Shown here one piece after another: positions 1-10,960 of a stretch of 64,000 nt of DNA (the first letter of the stretch is position 1; every line of letters begins with the position of its first letter). Below the pieces are notes generated by a model, which worked only from the letters and a program-made list of their open reading frames with translations, was not told the origin of the DNA and did not search any database. The stretch is from assembly GCF_004379255.2 (NCBI RefSeq), contig NC_056038.1, forward strand, positions 11,198,729 to 11,262,728, in the 5' to 3' direction. The position numbers were made by a program, and so were the translations under genes. Origin of the DNA: Salvia splendens. Lineage: Eukaryota > Streptophyta > Magnoliopsida > Lamiales > Lamiaceae.

Positions 1-417
1 CAACTTCTAATAATGATGCCAATAATTTCCCAAAATTTACCAACTAAATCAAACGATAGAGACCATTATGGGGTCAAAAGATCACCGTTGTCCACCTTAG
101 GTAATCTAACTCCATTAGCATATTTAAAAAATTTTGAACTATAGAATAACAGGTTACCTAAAACTCAAAACTGCCAAAAAGAAAAAATAAACAATAGTTT
201 CTTTTCAGCTCTCCTTAAAATATATGTCAATGTAGTAAGTATTAGCGAGAATGGTCTAGTATTTAGATCTATATTCATTTTTTTTATTAACAAATCACAA
301 TGGACTCAAACCTGAGAGCTTTGATGATAGAAATAATTTTGGTATGTTAAGATTGATTAATATTTGAAGCAAAAAATAAAGGAGATGAGTGTGAGTGCGG
401 GTGTGATAGTAGCATAC

Positions 418-885
418 CCGGGACAAGAGGCAGATCATGGACTGCATCTGATTCCTCCCAACGGAATCTCCGACGAAGGCCAAGGACTTGCCCCGGACGA
501 TATCGAGGAACTGGTAGGGGTTGAACAGCGGCAAATCGCAGGCGTCGGGCTTCCAGCGCCACTTCATGAAGTCGGAATCGGGGCGTCCGTATTTCATGCA
601 GTTTTGGTGGTCATGGATAGCCCAGCACGTCTTGTTGGTGTAGTACGGAGCCTCCTGATTCGGGATCCAATCGCCGGTGAAGATATCGCATTCTTCGTGG
701 CTGTTGACTATCTTGATATCCTGCGCCGGAGGATTATTGTTCGTTGATGGGCTTTTTTGTGGCGGAGAGGAGTGTTGACTGATTGCGGCCACTAGTATTA
801 TTAATATGGTTGCTGCTGTTGCTATCCAAATTATCTTTGTTCTTCTCTTCACATTTCGGGCTTTTCGAATGGGGAGAAGATCCAT
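418..885 (-). CDS. TBL (PMR5-domain) O-acetyltransferase, exon 1 only; rest off the window
   Basis: This is the first exon of a trichome birefringence-like (TBL) protein, a Golgi type II membrane enzyme family that O-acetylates wall polysaccharides. The 156 codons give a basic N-terminus, one membrane segment (about residues 17-36), the Cys-rich TBL domain ([21 protein letters not shown]) and the GDS catalytic motif ([11 protein letters not shown]). A splice donor follows CLLSR at 417/416, in the same phase as in the paralogue at 8757. Exon 2 would lie left of base 1, so completeness cannot be judged. I chose the ATG at 885 because it aligns with the paralogue start ([11 protein letters not shown] against [11 protein letters not shown]); an in-frame ATG at 915 is possible. 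The xyloglucan (AXY4/TBL27, TBL19-22) clade is inferred from the paralogues. Confidence 0.85.
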
Positions 886-915
886 TTGGAGTTGGTTGAG
901 AAATGTCTTTTGCAA

Positions 916-1666
916 GAATGGATAGATAAATAGATTAGATGGCCTTGTTTATATGTTGTGTGTGTGTGAGTGAGAGAGGGCAGTATGGTAATTGTTTGGT
1001 TTTGTATTTGAAAATAGAATAATATCGAGCGAGGTCATTGTAGATGAGTGTGCGTTTTCATAATTAATTAGTTAGCATCATATTTTCTATTATTTCGGCT
1101 AATAATTTATTAGCTCTTAGTTTTGTATTGTGTGATATAATTAGTAGGGCATGTGATGGAACAATTCCAACTAATTAAATTGGAAAGCAAATTGCAAATT
1201 TTGGACTTTAATGAATTGGGGATATATTATAATGCTATTTTTGTGGAAAAGAGAAAACCGAAATAGTTTAAATTCTTGGAAAACCAACATGTAATTTCAA
1301 TTTCCAGATTAGTTTAGCACACGTAAATTTTGTGCAAGAGAGATTCGAGGGGCCAACCTTGAAAATGGTTTGGTAGCCACACACCTCTCTCTTTTAAGAG
1401 TTTGTTTGTTTTTGTTGTTTTTGTTTTTGTTTTTATCATTGTTTTTTAGGTTTGCGATATCATGTGTAATCTTTTTTGTGCTCAAACTTTTGAGAGAAGC
1501 CCTCACCGAATTATTGCTATAAGAAATTCCGTTGTGTAACCAAATTCAAGCATGTCACGGTACTAATAGATGTTGTATATCTTGTTGCATTAGTTAAGAT
1601 CAATTACGCATAGATAATTAGATGTTACTCCCTTTGACCTATTTCCGTTGTGCATTTTATTTAACT
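916..1666. other. Upstream region of the first TBL gene
   Basis: No coding signal is visible. The stretch is homologous to the region upstream of the second TBL gene: about 1230-1400 here matches 15725-15890, on the far side of the copia element. This shows that the TBL tandem duplication included at least 0.7 kb of 5' flank. Confidence 0.6.
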
Positions 1667-1671
1667 GAGGG
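1667..1671. repeat. Target-site duplication of the gypsy element (left)
   Basis: GAGGG directly precedes the left LTR and recurs at 7048-7052 after the right LTR. A 6-bp reading (TGAGGG) is possible if the LTR ends one base earlier. Confidence 0.85.
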
Positions 1672-2113
1672 TGATACGGTCAGCAGCCTCGACGGTTGGA
1701 AGGTGTACACACTCCGCAATAAGGGGAAGGACGTTGGAGGCAGCGAGGAAAAGAAGGGAGCCGGTGCAAGGGGTTGAAGAAGTCAGCCGCCAGCTCAATT
1801 CTGTTTCAGCTGTTTTCCTATTCTCATGCACGGCAGTTTCAGCTGCTTTCCTTTTCTAATGCATCCCCAGATTTATGCTTTTAGTTAAGTTCCGCCTAGT
1901 ATAAATAAATGTAATTAGGAAGCTCTTTTTATCTTGGAAGATCAATTGTAATTGGACGACTGAAGTCGTAGGCCTCTGCGGAGGAGTGTTCTCTTTACTC
2001 ATTTGCAATACAATTGGTTCAGTCCCCTATCACTACTAGCCTCACGTTACATATTACAAATTCTGTGCACCTCTCGTGCTCCCTACCTCTCCCCTCGTCT
2101 TTCACTCTTAACA
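1672..2113 (+). repeat. 5' LTR of the gypsy element
   Basis: It starts TGATACGG and ends TTAACA. A TATA box (TATAAATA) lies at 1900-1907, which suits the U3 promoter of the element. The first 100 bp duplicate the 3' end of the pol reading frame, as in the 3' LTR. Confidence 0.93.
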
Positions 2114-2129
2114 ATTGGTGCGGTGAACG

Positions 2130-2630
2130 ATGGTGAACTCTCGTGCGGACACGCGACTGGATGAATTGGAGAAGGCGACGGGTGACCTGCGCCAGTCCAG
2201 CCTCTCGCTGGATGCCGCGGTGAAAGAACTCAACGCGCAGCTCCGCCACGCGGAGGAACAGGCAGCGGCAATGCTTCAGGAAATGCGCGATGGTTTCGCG
2301 TCACTAAAACTAAAAGACACGGCTAGTCCGGAAGATGAATCCGCATCGGCGAACCACGGGTCGAAGCCGGCGGCCGCCGGGGGCGGGTTGGCTTCTCCCA
2401 TGCCCACGTTCGATGGCTCGGATGCCCTCGCTTGGCTGGCACGAGCTGAGCAATACTTCTTGATCGCAGGGACTGCCCCCGAGGATCGGGTGGGTCTCGC
2501 GATGGTGGCCTTGGCAGGCGAGGCCCTTCCATGGTACCAATTGCTGCGACTTCGAGTCCCGGATCAGAATTGGGCTCGATTCGCAAGGGAACTGATGAAA
2601 CGTTTCGGGGGGCACCGGAGCGTTGAATGA
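2130..2630 (+). pseudogene. Gypsy gag, N-terminal part, frameshifted
   Basis: The frame encodes the gag N-terminus: a coiled-coil-like stretch (LDELEKATGDLRQSS), a linker, then the capsid core beginning PTFDGSDALAWLARAEQYF. It runs out in a wrong-frame tail after ELMKRF. The rest of the capsid region continues in the +2623 frame. The break falls at a run of six G near 2608-2613, so a single-base length change there explains it. The ATG at 2130 lies 17 bases after the LTR. Confidence 0.85.
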
Positions 2631-5600
2631 ATACGAAGCTTTCGCGGCGGTCAGGCACACGGGATCCCTGGCAGAATTTGTCGCGGCATTCGAGGCGCGC
2701 CTCGCGCAAGTACCGGACATTTCGTGCCAGCAGTACCTCGGTTTCTTCATGGCCGCACTCCGACCCGAGGTACGTCTCCAAATGAAGGCTGCCAAGATCA
2801 CAACCTACGAAGACGCGGTTGAAATGGCCCTCGATCTAGACATCATAGCCTCGGCTCGGCCACAACGGGCTGCCCCTTCGCAGACCGCGGTTCAAGCGCC
2901 CTCCTACCCAGCGCCCTCAAACCGGTCGACCTCCAAAGGGTATTCCCCGAGCCCCGCGTACTCCACGGCTTCTTCACAACCGGTATCGAAACGTTTCCGT
3001 AACGTGTCCCCGGAAGAGTATAGGCGACACTTAGCAGCAGGAACCTGTGTCAAATGTGGGTTGAAGTTTGGACCAGCCCATAGGTGCCCTCCCCGGACCC
3101 TAAATGTCATGATATGCGACGAGGAGGAACTGGCGGATGCGGACGCCGACGCTGAGGACTCGAAGATTTTGGAGGCGGGGGCGGAGCCCCAACTGTCCGT
3201 TTTGTCCCTAAACGGCCTTGACACGGCAAACACGATGAAACTTTTTGGGGAAATCGCAGCACAGCCAGTAAAAGTAATGATCGACAGTGGCGCCAACTAT
3301 TGCTTCATATCCGAGGAGTGTGCACAACGGCTCGAACTACAGGTTACCCCGACCTCGCCTTACTCGGTGGTACTAGGCGACGGCTCCACACGTCGGGCAG
3401 CTGGGATATGTAGGACCGTGCCGCTTATGTTGGGAAACGAGGAGTTTGTGGTGGCGTGCTATGTGTTTCCCCTCCGGAACATCGACGTCATCCTAGGGGT
3501 CGCTTGGCTCGCATCCCTCGGCTACGTCATGGCTAATTGGCAGCGGTCATCCATGGATTTCAAGGTCAACGGGCGGCCGGTCTCACTCAGGGGAGACCCG
3601 TCCCTCATGCGCCGGGCATGCTCCACCAACGACCTTCGCTGCCTCGAGGACGGGGACTGCTGCTGGGTCCTCCGCGCCCTCGAGAAGGACACCTCGGTCG
3701 AACCCTTCGGGATCGACCCGGCACTGCCAGCCGCGGCCAAGTCACACCTCCTCAGGCTGGTTGAGGAGTTCCCGGCATTGACAAGGGAAACTGTCGGGTT
3801 ACCCCCCCGCCGCCGGACGGACCATAGGATTCCACTCCTTCCCGGCACCGACCCCGTCTCGGTAAGGCCCTATCGATATAACCATTTGCAGAAAGATGAG
3901 ATGGAGAAGCTCGTCGCCGAGATGTTAAGCTCCGGGGTAATTCAACCCAGTACCAGCCCATTTTCGAGCCCGGTACTCCTGGTCCGCAAGAAAGACGGCT
4001 CATGGAGATTCTGCGTAGACTACAGAGAGCTCAACAAAAGAACGGTCCCGGACAAATACCCTATCCCGGTAATCCAGGAGCTACTAGACGAGCTGCACGG
4101 CGCCAAGTGGTTCACCAAGATCGATTTGAAAGCAGGGTACCACCAGATTCGGGTGGCCAGCGGGGACGTTCCTAAGACAGCCTTCCGAACCCACTCCGGC
4201 CACTACGAGTTCCTGGTCATGCCTTTCGGCCTCACCAACGCGCCCACCACCTTCCAAAGCCTAATGAACGACATCTTCCGCCCGGCCCTTCGGAAGTTTG
4301 TTTTGGTATTTTTCGACGACATTCTCGTCTACAGCGCGTCGTGGAAGGATCATGTGCGCCATCTCCTCCGAGTCTTCGAAGTACTTAACGCCCATACACT
4401 CGTGGTCAACGCGAAGAAATGTCTTCTGGGTCGCTCAAGCGTCGAGTACCTAGGCCACATCGTGTCTTTCGACGGCGTGCGAATGGACCCTGCCAAGGTC
4501 TCAGCTGTCCTCCGTTGGCCGACGCCAACATCCCTAAAAAGTGTCCGCGGTTTCCTAGGGTTAACAGGGTACTACCGCCGTTTCATCAAGGACTACGGCA
4601 AGCTTGCCTCCCCATTGACGGAGCTCCTCAAAAAGCCCCTCGTCACCCAACCCAAGGCTGCGTGGGATTGGCCGCCGGCGGCTGCCGCTGCATTCGACAC
4701 CCTCAAATCAGCACTGACATCGGCACCCTTGCTCCGGATGCCGGATTTTACAAAGGAGTTTGTCATAGAGTGCGATGCTTCGGGGCGGGGCCTCGGCGCT
4801 GTTCTAATGCAGGACCACCAGCCAGTGGCATATTTCAGCAAGACAATGTCCTCTCGTTGGTTGGCCAAGTCAGCGTACGAGAAGGAGCTCATGGCCCTCG
4901 TCCTCGCAATCCATCATTGGCGTCCCTACTTGTTGGGTCGGCGATTCGTCGTGCACACGGATCAGAGAAGTCTGCGCCAGCTCCTGGCCCACCCCCTGGC
5001 CACCCCGGCACAACAAAATTGGGCGGCAAAACTACTCGGCTATGATTTCGCCATCGTGTACAAGGAGGGCAGGTTGAATCGGGCAGCCGATGCGCTGTCC
5101 CGTCGAGACGAAAACACACCGGAGCTCGCGGCGATTTCCATTCCATCTTGGCCAGACTGGTCCTCGGTCCAGGAGACCCTCTCGGCCGACCCATCTTTGG
5201 AAAAAATCAAGACCGCCTTGGAGGCCGGCCACCGCACTTCCCCACATTACGAGCTCGTCCATGGGACCCTATTCTATAAAGGAAGGATAGTCGTGCCACC
5301 CCATTCTCCGTGGATCCCAAAACTCCTGGCCGAATTCCATGTCACCCCCACCGGGGGACACTCGGGAGCCTACTGCACATACCGACGGATCGCGTCAAAC
5401 GTTTACTGGCCCGGGATGATGAAGCATGTCACGAATTTTGTAGCGGCTTGCACAACGTGTCAAAGGCACAAGGCCGACACCAAGTCCCCGGCAGGCCTTC
5501 TCCAGCCCCTGCCAATACCGATCCGCGTTTGGGAAGACATCAGCATGGATTTCGTCTCGGGGCTGCCGAGAGCTGGGGGTCTGGACTGCGTGTTTGTAGT

Positions 5601-6711
5601 CGTCGACCGTCTGTCCAAATACGCCCACTTTATCGGCCTTCGACACCCGTTCACCGCCCGGCAGGTAGCGGACGTTTTTACCAGTGAGGTGGTTCGTCTC
5701 CACGGCATTCCCCGTTCCATCGTGTCGGATCGCGACCCCATTTTCCTAAGCTCTTTCTGGAAAGAGCTGTTTCGGGCCACGGGTACCACCCTCAAGATGA
5801 GTTCCGCCTATCACCCAGAGACCGACGGCCAAACGGAGGTGCTAAATCGGTGCCTACAGACATACTTGCGTTGTTTTTCCTCCGACCGGCCGAAGCAGTG
5901 GAACAAGTGGCTCCCATGGGCGGAGTACTGCTATAACACGAACGCCCATTCTGCTTCGGGCATGACTCCGTTCGAAACGGTTTACGGTCGTCCCCCGGCC
6001 ACGTTGCACGCCTTCCTGCCGGGGGAGGTCCGGGCCCAGTCCGTTTTGGACTCTCTACGCTCCCGCGATGAGATGCTGGAGCTGCTGCGGCACCACCTGC
6101 GTCGAGCCCAGGACCGCATGGTGGCCTCCGCGAACAAGCGACGTCGGGATGTCGAATACTGCGTGGGCGATATGGTCTACCTACGGTTCCGGCCCCACCG
6201 GCAGTCCTCGCTGTTCTCAACCCGAAACAGGAAACTCGCCCCCCGATTTTGTGGGCCTTTTAAAATCGAGGCGCGTATTGGGGCAACGGCATATCGACTG
6301 CAGCTTCCCGACTCAGCCCGCATACACCCGGTGTTCCACGTCTCCCTCCTCAAACGGGCCGTGGGAGACGCACCTGTGGAAACCACGCTACCCGACAGCC
6401 TAGTCGATGCCGCGCCACCTTTCCTTCCGGACAAGGTGCTGGCACGCCGAACTGAGCGCCGAGATGATGATACCGTCGACCAGGTCCTCATCGGGTGGGT
6501 CGGCCTGGGGGATGACGAGGCAACTTGGATGGACGAGGCGGACGTCCTCGGCCAGTTTCCCTTCTTCAACCTTGCGGACAAGGCTGTTCCGACGGGCGGG
6601 GCAATTGATACGGTCAGCAGCCTCGGCGGTTGGAAGGTGTACACACGCCGCAATAAGGGGAAGGACGTTGGAGGCAGCGAGGAAAAGAAGGGAGCCGGTG
6701 CAAGGGGTTGA
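2623..6711 (+). CDS. Gypsy gag C-terminus and pol polyprotein (PR-RT-RNaseH-INT-chromodomain)
   Basis: This is a 1,362-residue open frame. In order: the end of the capsid; a zinc-knuckle-like CVKCGLKFGPAHRC (about 140); a retropepsin site DSG (about 220); reverse transcriptase with FDDILVYS (about 564); RNase H starting ECDASG (about 712); an HHCC zinc domain (about 905-945); an integrase core with D (about 976), D in SDRDP (about 1036) and E (about 1072), the last two 35 apart; and a C-terminal chromodomain-like segment ending WMDEADVLGQFPFF. The stop lies inside the right LTR, about 105 bp past its start. No internal stop is present. The ATG at 2623 is only the first Met after the frame break, not a true start. 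Confidence 0.93.
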   Translation: MNEYEAFAAVRHTGSLAEFVAAFEARLAQVPDISCQQYLGFFMAALRPEVRLQMKAAKITTYEDAVEMALDLDIIASARPQRAAPSQTAVQAPSYPAPSNRSTSKGYSPSPAYSTASSQPVSKRFRNVSPEEYRRHLAAGTCVKCGLKFGPAHRCPPRTLNVMICDEEELADADADAEDSKILEAGAEPQLSVLSLNGLDTANTMKLFGEIAAQPVKVMIDSGANYCFISEECAQRLELQVTPTSPYSVVLGDGSTRRAAGICRTVPLMLGNEEFVVACYVFPLRNIDVILGVAWLASLGYVMANWQRSSMDFKVNGRPVSLRGDPSLMRRACSTNDLRCLEDGDCCWVLRALEKDTSVEPFGIDPALPAAAKSHLLRLVEEFPALTRETVGLPPRRRTDHRIPLLPGTDPVSVRPYRYNHLQKDEMEKLVAEMLSSGVIQPSTSPFSSPVLLVRKKDGSWRFCVDYRELNKRTVPDKYPIPVIQELLDELHGAKWFTKIDLKAGYHQIRVASGDVPKTAFRTHSGHYEFLVMPFGLTNAPTTFQSLMNDIFRPALRKFVLVFFDDILVYSASWKDHVRHLLRVFEVLNAHTLVVNAKKCLLGRSSVEYLGHIVSFDGVRMDPAKVSAVLRWPTPTSLKSVRGFLGLTGYYRRFIKDYGKLASPLTELLKKPLVTQPKAAWDWPPAAAAAFDTLKSALTSAPLLRMPDFTKEFVIECDASGRGLGAVLMQDHQPVAYFSKTMSSRWLAKSAYEKELMALVLAIHHWRPYLLGRRFVVHTDQRSLRQLLAHPLATPAQQNWAAKLLGYDFAIVYKEGRLNRAADALSRRDENTPELAAISIPSWPDWSSVQETLSADPSLEKIKTALEAGHRTSPHYELVHGTLFYKGRIVVPPHSPWIPKLLAEFHVTPTGGHSGAYCTYRRIASNVYWPGMMKHVTNFVAACTTCQRHKADTKSPAGLLQPLPIPIRVWEDISMDFVSGLPRAGGLDCVFVVVDRLSKYAHFIGLRHPFTARQVADVFTSEVVRLHGIPRSIVSDRDPIFLSSFWKELFRATGTTLKMSSAYHPETDGQTEVLNRCLQTYLRCFSSDRPKQWNKWLPWAEYCYNTNAHSASGMTPFETVYGRPPATLHAFLPGEVRAQSVLDSLRSRDEMLELLRHHLRRAQDRMVASANKRRRDVEYCVGDMVYLRFRPHRQSSLFSTRNRKLAPRFCGPFKIEARIGATAYRLQLPDSARIHPVFHVSLLKRAVGDAPVETTLPDSLVDAAPPFLPDKVLARRTERRDDDTVDQVLIGWVGLGDDEATWMDEADVLGQFPFFNLADKAVPTGGAIDTVSSLGGWKVYTRRNKGKDVGGSEEKKGAGARG

Positions 6712-7047
6712 AGAAGTCAGCCGCCAGCTCAATTCTGTTTCAGCTGTTTTCCTATTCTCATGCACGGCAGTTTCAGCTGCTTTCCTTTTCTAATGCATCC
6801 CTAGATTTATGCTTTTAGTTAAGTTCCGCCTAGTATAAATAAATGTAATTAGGAAGCTCTTTTTATCTTGGAAGATCAATTGTAATTGGACGACTGAAGT
6901 CGTAGGCCTCTGCGGAGGAGTGTTCTCTTTACTCATTTGCAATACAATTGGTTCAGTCCCCTATCACTACTAGCCTCACGTTACATATTACAAATTCTGT
7001 GCACCTCTCGTGCTCCCTACCTCTCCCCTCGTCTTTCACTCTTAACT
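6606..7047 (+). repeat. 3' LTR of the gypsy element
   Basis: This copy of 1672-2113 has about four differences. Its first 106 bp code for the last 35 codons of pol, including the stop at 6709-6711. It is followed by the target duplication GAGGG (7048-7052). Confidence 0.93.
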
Positions 7048-7174
7048 GAGGGTTTATTCGATTATTAAGTGCCATAATTTTTCATCAAATATCCATCAGA
7101 AAAGGCGTTTACCGATGTATTATCGCCGTAAGCCCAGTCGCCGATGCACAAAATATGATAATTGCCGCATTTTC

Positions 7175-9224
7175 TTATCCTCTGCGGGCCTCCATCTTCA
7201 ACATATGAAGCAAAATATCGGCCCCTGAATCAATCGGGCCGGGCAAGCACCAATGCACACAGTCATTGTACAACACCACCTTCTCTTCGGCCCAATGCCC
7301 GTACCTACTCGGGTGCCCATCAGGCCTCAACAACATCATTTTGGTCACATCCATCGCTCTCATCCCCCTTTTCCCTCTCCCCATCGCCGCCCTAAACTCC
7401 TCTAATTGGGCCGTATACATATCCAATGTTTGCCCGTCCAGCACCGTGTCGTTGCTCCCCACCGGCCGTCGCCGCACGCAGTCGCCTCCGGCGTTCCACT
7501 CCCCGCCCTCGAAATGCGCTGGCGCGAACGTCCGCACGAGCGTCACGCCATCGAAATTCTCGAGGGCGCGGAAGGCTGTCCGGAAGGCCCGGCGGTAGGC
7601 GTAGGTTGCTGGGAGGTCGGTGATGTTTGGGAGCAGGCAGTAGCGGCAGCCGACGACGCGGCGATTTTCGTAGTAGACAGTGTTGCGGTTGAACCAGTGA
7701 CCGGCGTTGATGATGAGGTAGTCGAAGCCGTGGATTTGATTGGTCCATGACTCGTCGAACTCTTCGAGGTAGAGGTTGAAGAGGCCTGTGTTGGTAGGCC
7801 CGACATCATCTCTCACACCGGAGCGGACGAGGAACGGCGACCAGAAATATGACATTGTGAAGTTGTAGTTCACGTACTTCCAGTGTTTGTCGGTCGTCGG
7901 AGGGGACATGTCGATCGGGTACTCAACCTGGTCATCAAAAAATCAGCTTGTCAATATTCGATTTGCAATATCAATAGCGTATATTCTGTGACTATATGTA
8001 TGTAATTAATTTGATTATTTGCAAGTAAAATTGGATTGATTTTAGGTTAGAAGTTTGAGCTATCGCCATATAGATTGAGAATGGTTATCTTTATATAGAC
8101 AAAAAACACCAACTTAGTTGAGTAGTTAGTTTGGATTGAATATGAAAGGGACATAGGCTTAAAAACAAAACTTAGCTTCAAAATCTGGAGAGAATCCTAT
8201 ATTAAATAATTCCAATTGCAGAGTTGGAGATTTTGTCCCCTTTTATTATTTTAAAATCCATATTTATCTATTTCGGAAATGTATCCAACATTTACTCTGG
8301 AAAAGACATCGCTTTTGTATATCAAAATTATTGATCTTAGCTGGCTAAATATAGGATGATTGCAACTTCTAATAATAAGGCCAAAAATTTCCCAATATTT
8401 ACCAAAATCAAATGATAGAGACCTTTATGTGGTCATAAAATCATGGTTGTCAGCCTCAGGGTAAGCTAACTCCATTAACTCTTATATAAAATTTGAACTG
8501 ACGAATAACAGGTTAACTAAAACTCAAAAAGGGAAAAAAGAAAAAACAACAATTTAAACATCAGGTTACAAGGAACTCAAACCCAAACTCACACCTCTGA
8601 CCTCAAACATGAACCACTCTATTACTAGGCCAACTTTATATTCATATTTAGTCATACAAGTATTGGGGTGATATGCATGTGTAGGGAAGGGAGATAATGA
8701 AATATTTATGGTATATTAACTGAAAAAAAGAAAGGAGATGAATGTGAGTGTGATACCCGGGACAAGAGGCAGATGATGGACTGCATCTGGTTCCTCCCAA
8801 CAGAATCTCCGACGAAGGCCAAGGACTTGCCCCGGACGATATGGAGGAACTGATAGGGGTTGAACAATGGCAAATTGCAGGCGTTGGGCTTCCACCTCCA
8901 CCTCATGAAGTCAGAATCGGGGCGTCCGTATTTCATGCAGTTCTGGTGGTCATGGATGGCCCAGCATGTCTTGTTCGTGTAGTACGGAGCCTCTGGATTC
9001 GGGATCCAATCCCCGCTGAAGATATCGCAGTCTTCATGGCCGTCGAATACCTTGCTATGTTGTGCCGGAGGCGCCATTGATGGGCTTTTGGGTGGCGGAG
9101 AGGCGTATTGCGAGCTGTTTACACAGATTGCGGCAACTAGTATTATCGCTGCTGCTGTTGCTATCCAGATTATCTTTGTTCTTCTTATCAAATTTCGGGC
9201 TTTTCGAATTGGGAGAGATTCCAT
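7175..9224 (-). CDS. TBL (PMR5-domain) O-acetyltransferase, AXY4/TBL27-like, two exons
   Basis: Two exons, 9224-8757 and 7927-7175, join in phase 0 across a GT-AG intron of 829 bp to give 406 residues. The product has a cytosolic basic start ([11 protein letters not shown]), a membrane anchor near residues 16-34, the TBL domain ([11 protein letters not shown]), the GDS motif with the catalytic Ser ([11 protein letters not shown]), and the PMR5 domain ending with DCVHWCLPG, which carries the Asp and His of the triad. The family acetylates wall glycans in the Golgi. The shape of exon 2 ([25 protein letters not shown]) resembles the xyloglucan O-acetyltransferases AXY4/TBL27 and TBL19-22; the substrate is inferred. 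It is the tandem twin of the gene at 418-885, with exon 1 of exactly equal length. A copia element is inserted 324 bp upstream of the ATG, so its promoter may be altered. Confidence 0.9.
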
Positions 9225-9548
9225 TTGGAGCTTCTAATGGGTTAGTTGAGTAATGTCTTTGGCAAAATAGATAGACTATGGCCTTGCTTGTTTGGCTGTG
9301 TTTTTTGGAAAATAGAATAATATCTACCGAGAGATCATTGTAGACGACAGTGTGTGTTTTCTATTATTTCGGCTAAAAATTAATTAGAGCTTATATGGAG
9401 TACTAATTATTAGGGCATTTGATTGAACAAGTCCACCTAATTAAATTATGTATTTTGGACTTTAATTAAGTAATCCAAATTAAGCTCGAAGACGACAGAT
9501 TTTGAACTTAGAATATTGGATTATGAACCTTGCAGATTGATTTGGAGA

Positions 9549-9818
9549 CGTTGGAGAAAGGAATCATAAATGGCCGCCCCTCATTCATTGCAGTGGAGTT
9601 TCTAGAACATATTTAATAGTGTAGAGTTCCTAGTTGTGGTGTAGTTCCAATACTCATTTATTGATGTACTCAAAGAGACTCAAATCTCCCTATAAATACT
9701 AGGGAGATGAGCATTTCAAATATATAAGAAAAACATACAAGAAATATATCTTTCTACCTCCTACTTTCAATATGCCTTACCAATCTTTCTATACCTCTCT
9801 CGATTACCATCTTTGAGA
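9549..9818 (+). repeat. 5' LTR of copia element 1
   Basis: It begins CGTTGGA, where the right copy has TGTTGGA, and ends TTTGAGA, so the usual TG...CA ends are not kept. A TATA box (TATAAATA) lies at 9691-9698. Confidence 0.9.
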
Positions 9819-10960
9819 TGGTATCAGAGCAGACTATATTAGTTTGGGACTCAGAACAATGTCATCATAGTCCCGAGCATACCCTTCTTGGCCCTTTTTA
9901 AACCTGCAAACCAACACAAACCCAACATGTCAGATTCTGACACAGAAATTCCAAAACCAATCCCAACAGAAACCATGGCAGATTTTGCGGCACAATTTGC
10001 CGAATTCATGAAATTCATGAATAAATCTGGAAACAAGTATGAAAACTCCACAAAACAGCCACAACCGCAACTGGAGTCCTTGGGAGAGATCAATCTGAAA
10101 ACCAAACTCAATGGGGATAATTATCTCCTTTGGGCGAATCTGATGGAGAGAGCAATAGAGGGGAAGGGACTGACATCTCACATCTCTGGAGGTTCAGATC
10201 CTCCCCCATCCGACGACCCCGGCTACTCAAAATGTCAGCTACGGGATCACTGCTGCTTCAATTGGATTATCAGCAATCTCGAAACCAACCTTGTAAACGA
10301 AGTATCCCAATACAAGACAGCCAAAGACCTATGGAAAGGTCTGGCGGTCACATATGGGAGTGGAGCAGATCCATTCCAAGTACATGACCTACACAGACAA
10401 GCCATGTCAATGAAGCAAGGAGAGATGACTTTGGAAGCCCTTTGGAATAAATTCCAAGATTTATGGATTTCAATTGATGCCAGAGATCCCAACCCCATGG
10501 ACAACCCCAAAAGCATCGACGAATACAACAAACACACCCAAAGGCATAGGCTTTATCAATTCGTTTGGGCCCTGGATGAGAAGTATGACAAGATCAGACG
10601 AGAAATTCTAAATCAAAAACCCTTACCAAACGTCCGGAAAGCTTACGGAATGGTGAGAAGAGAAGCGGTCAATGACAAGGTTCTCAAACCAGAAGCTGGC
10701 CAATCTGGAATTTCCACCGGACTTGGCGCCTTCGACCGAAGCCGACCATTCCCCCTACCGGCGACCAAATTCACTGCAAATCAGAAATTAGAGGAAGATA
10801 AGAGCAAATTAACTTGCACACACTGTGGAGGAAAACGACACACACATGAGACATGCTTCCACCTCCACGGATATCCCGATTGGTGGCAAGAGATGAAGCA
10901 TACACGGCAGAGTGGGAAGCGCGGCGGCGGCAGTAGCGGTGGAAGGGCAGCGACGGCAGT

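Larger units (their letters stand above)
1672..7047 (+). mobile_element. Ty3/gypsy chromovirus-type LTR retrotransposon, near-intact
   Basis: The element is 5,376 bp, with two 442-bp LTRs that differ at only about four positions by eye, and it is flanked by GAGGG. It codes on plus for gag (2130) and a long protease-RT-RNase H-integrase-chromodomain frame (2623-6711). A purine tract (GGGCGGGGCAA) precedes the right LTR. The near-identity of the LTRs points to a recent insertion. It sits in the spacer between the first and second TBL genes. The C-terminal chromodomain-like segment after integrase assigns it to the chromovirus branch. One frame break between gag and pol probably stops this copy from being autonomous. 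Confidence 0.95.

Noticed and set aside
5310..5687. Frames overlapping gypsy pol in other phases
   Set aside because: They are long only because pol is GC-rich; the pol frame itself carries all known motifs.
2130..6711. Endogenous pararetrovirus instead of a retrotransposon
   Set aside because: The copy has LTRs with a target duplication, an integrase core and a chromodomain, and no movement protein; it is a Ty3/gypsy element.
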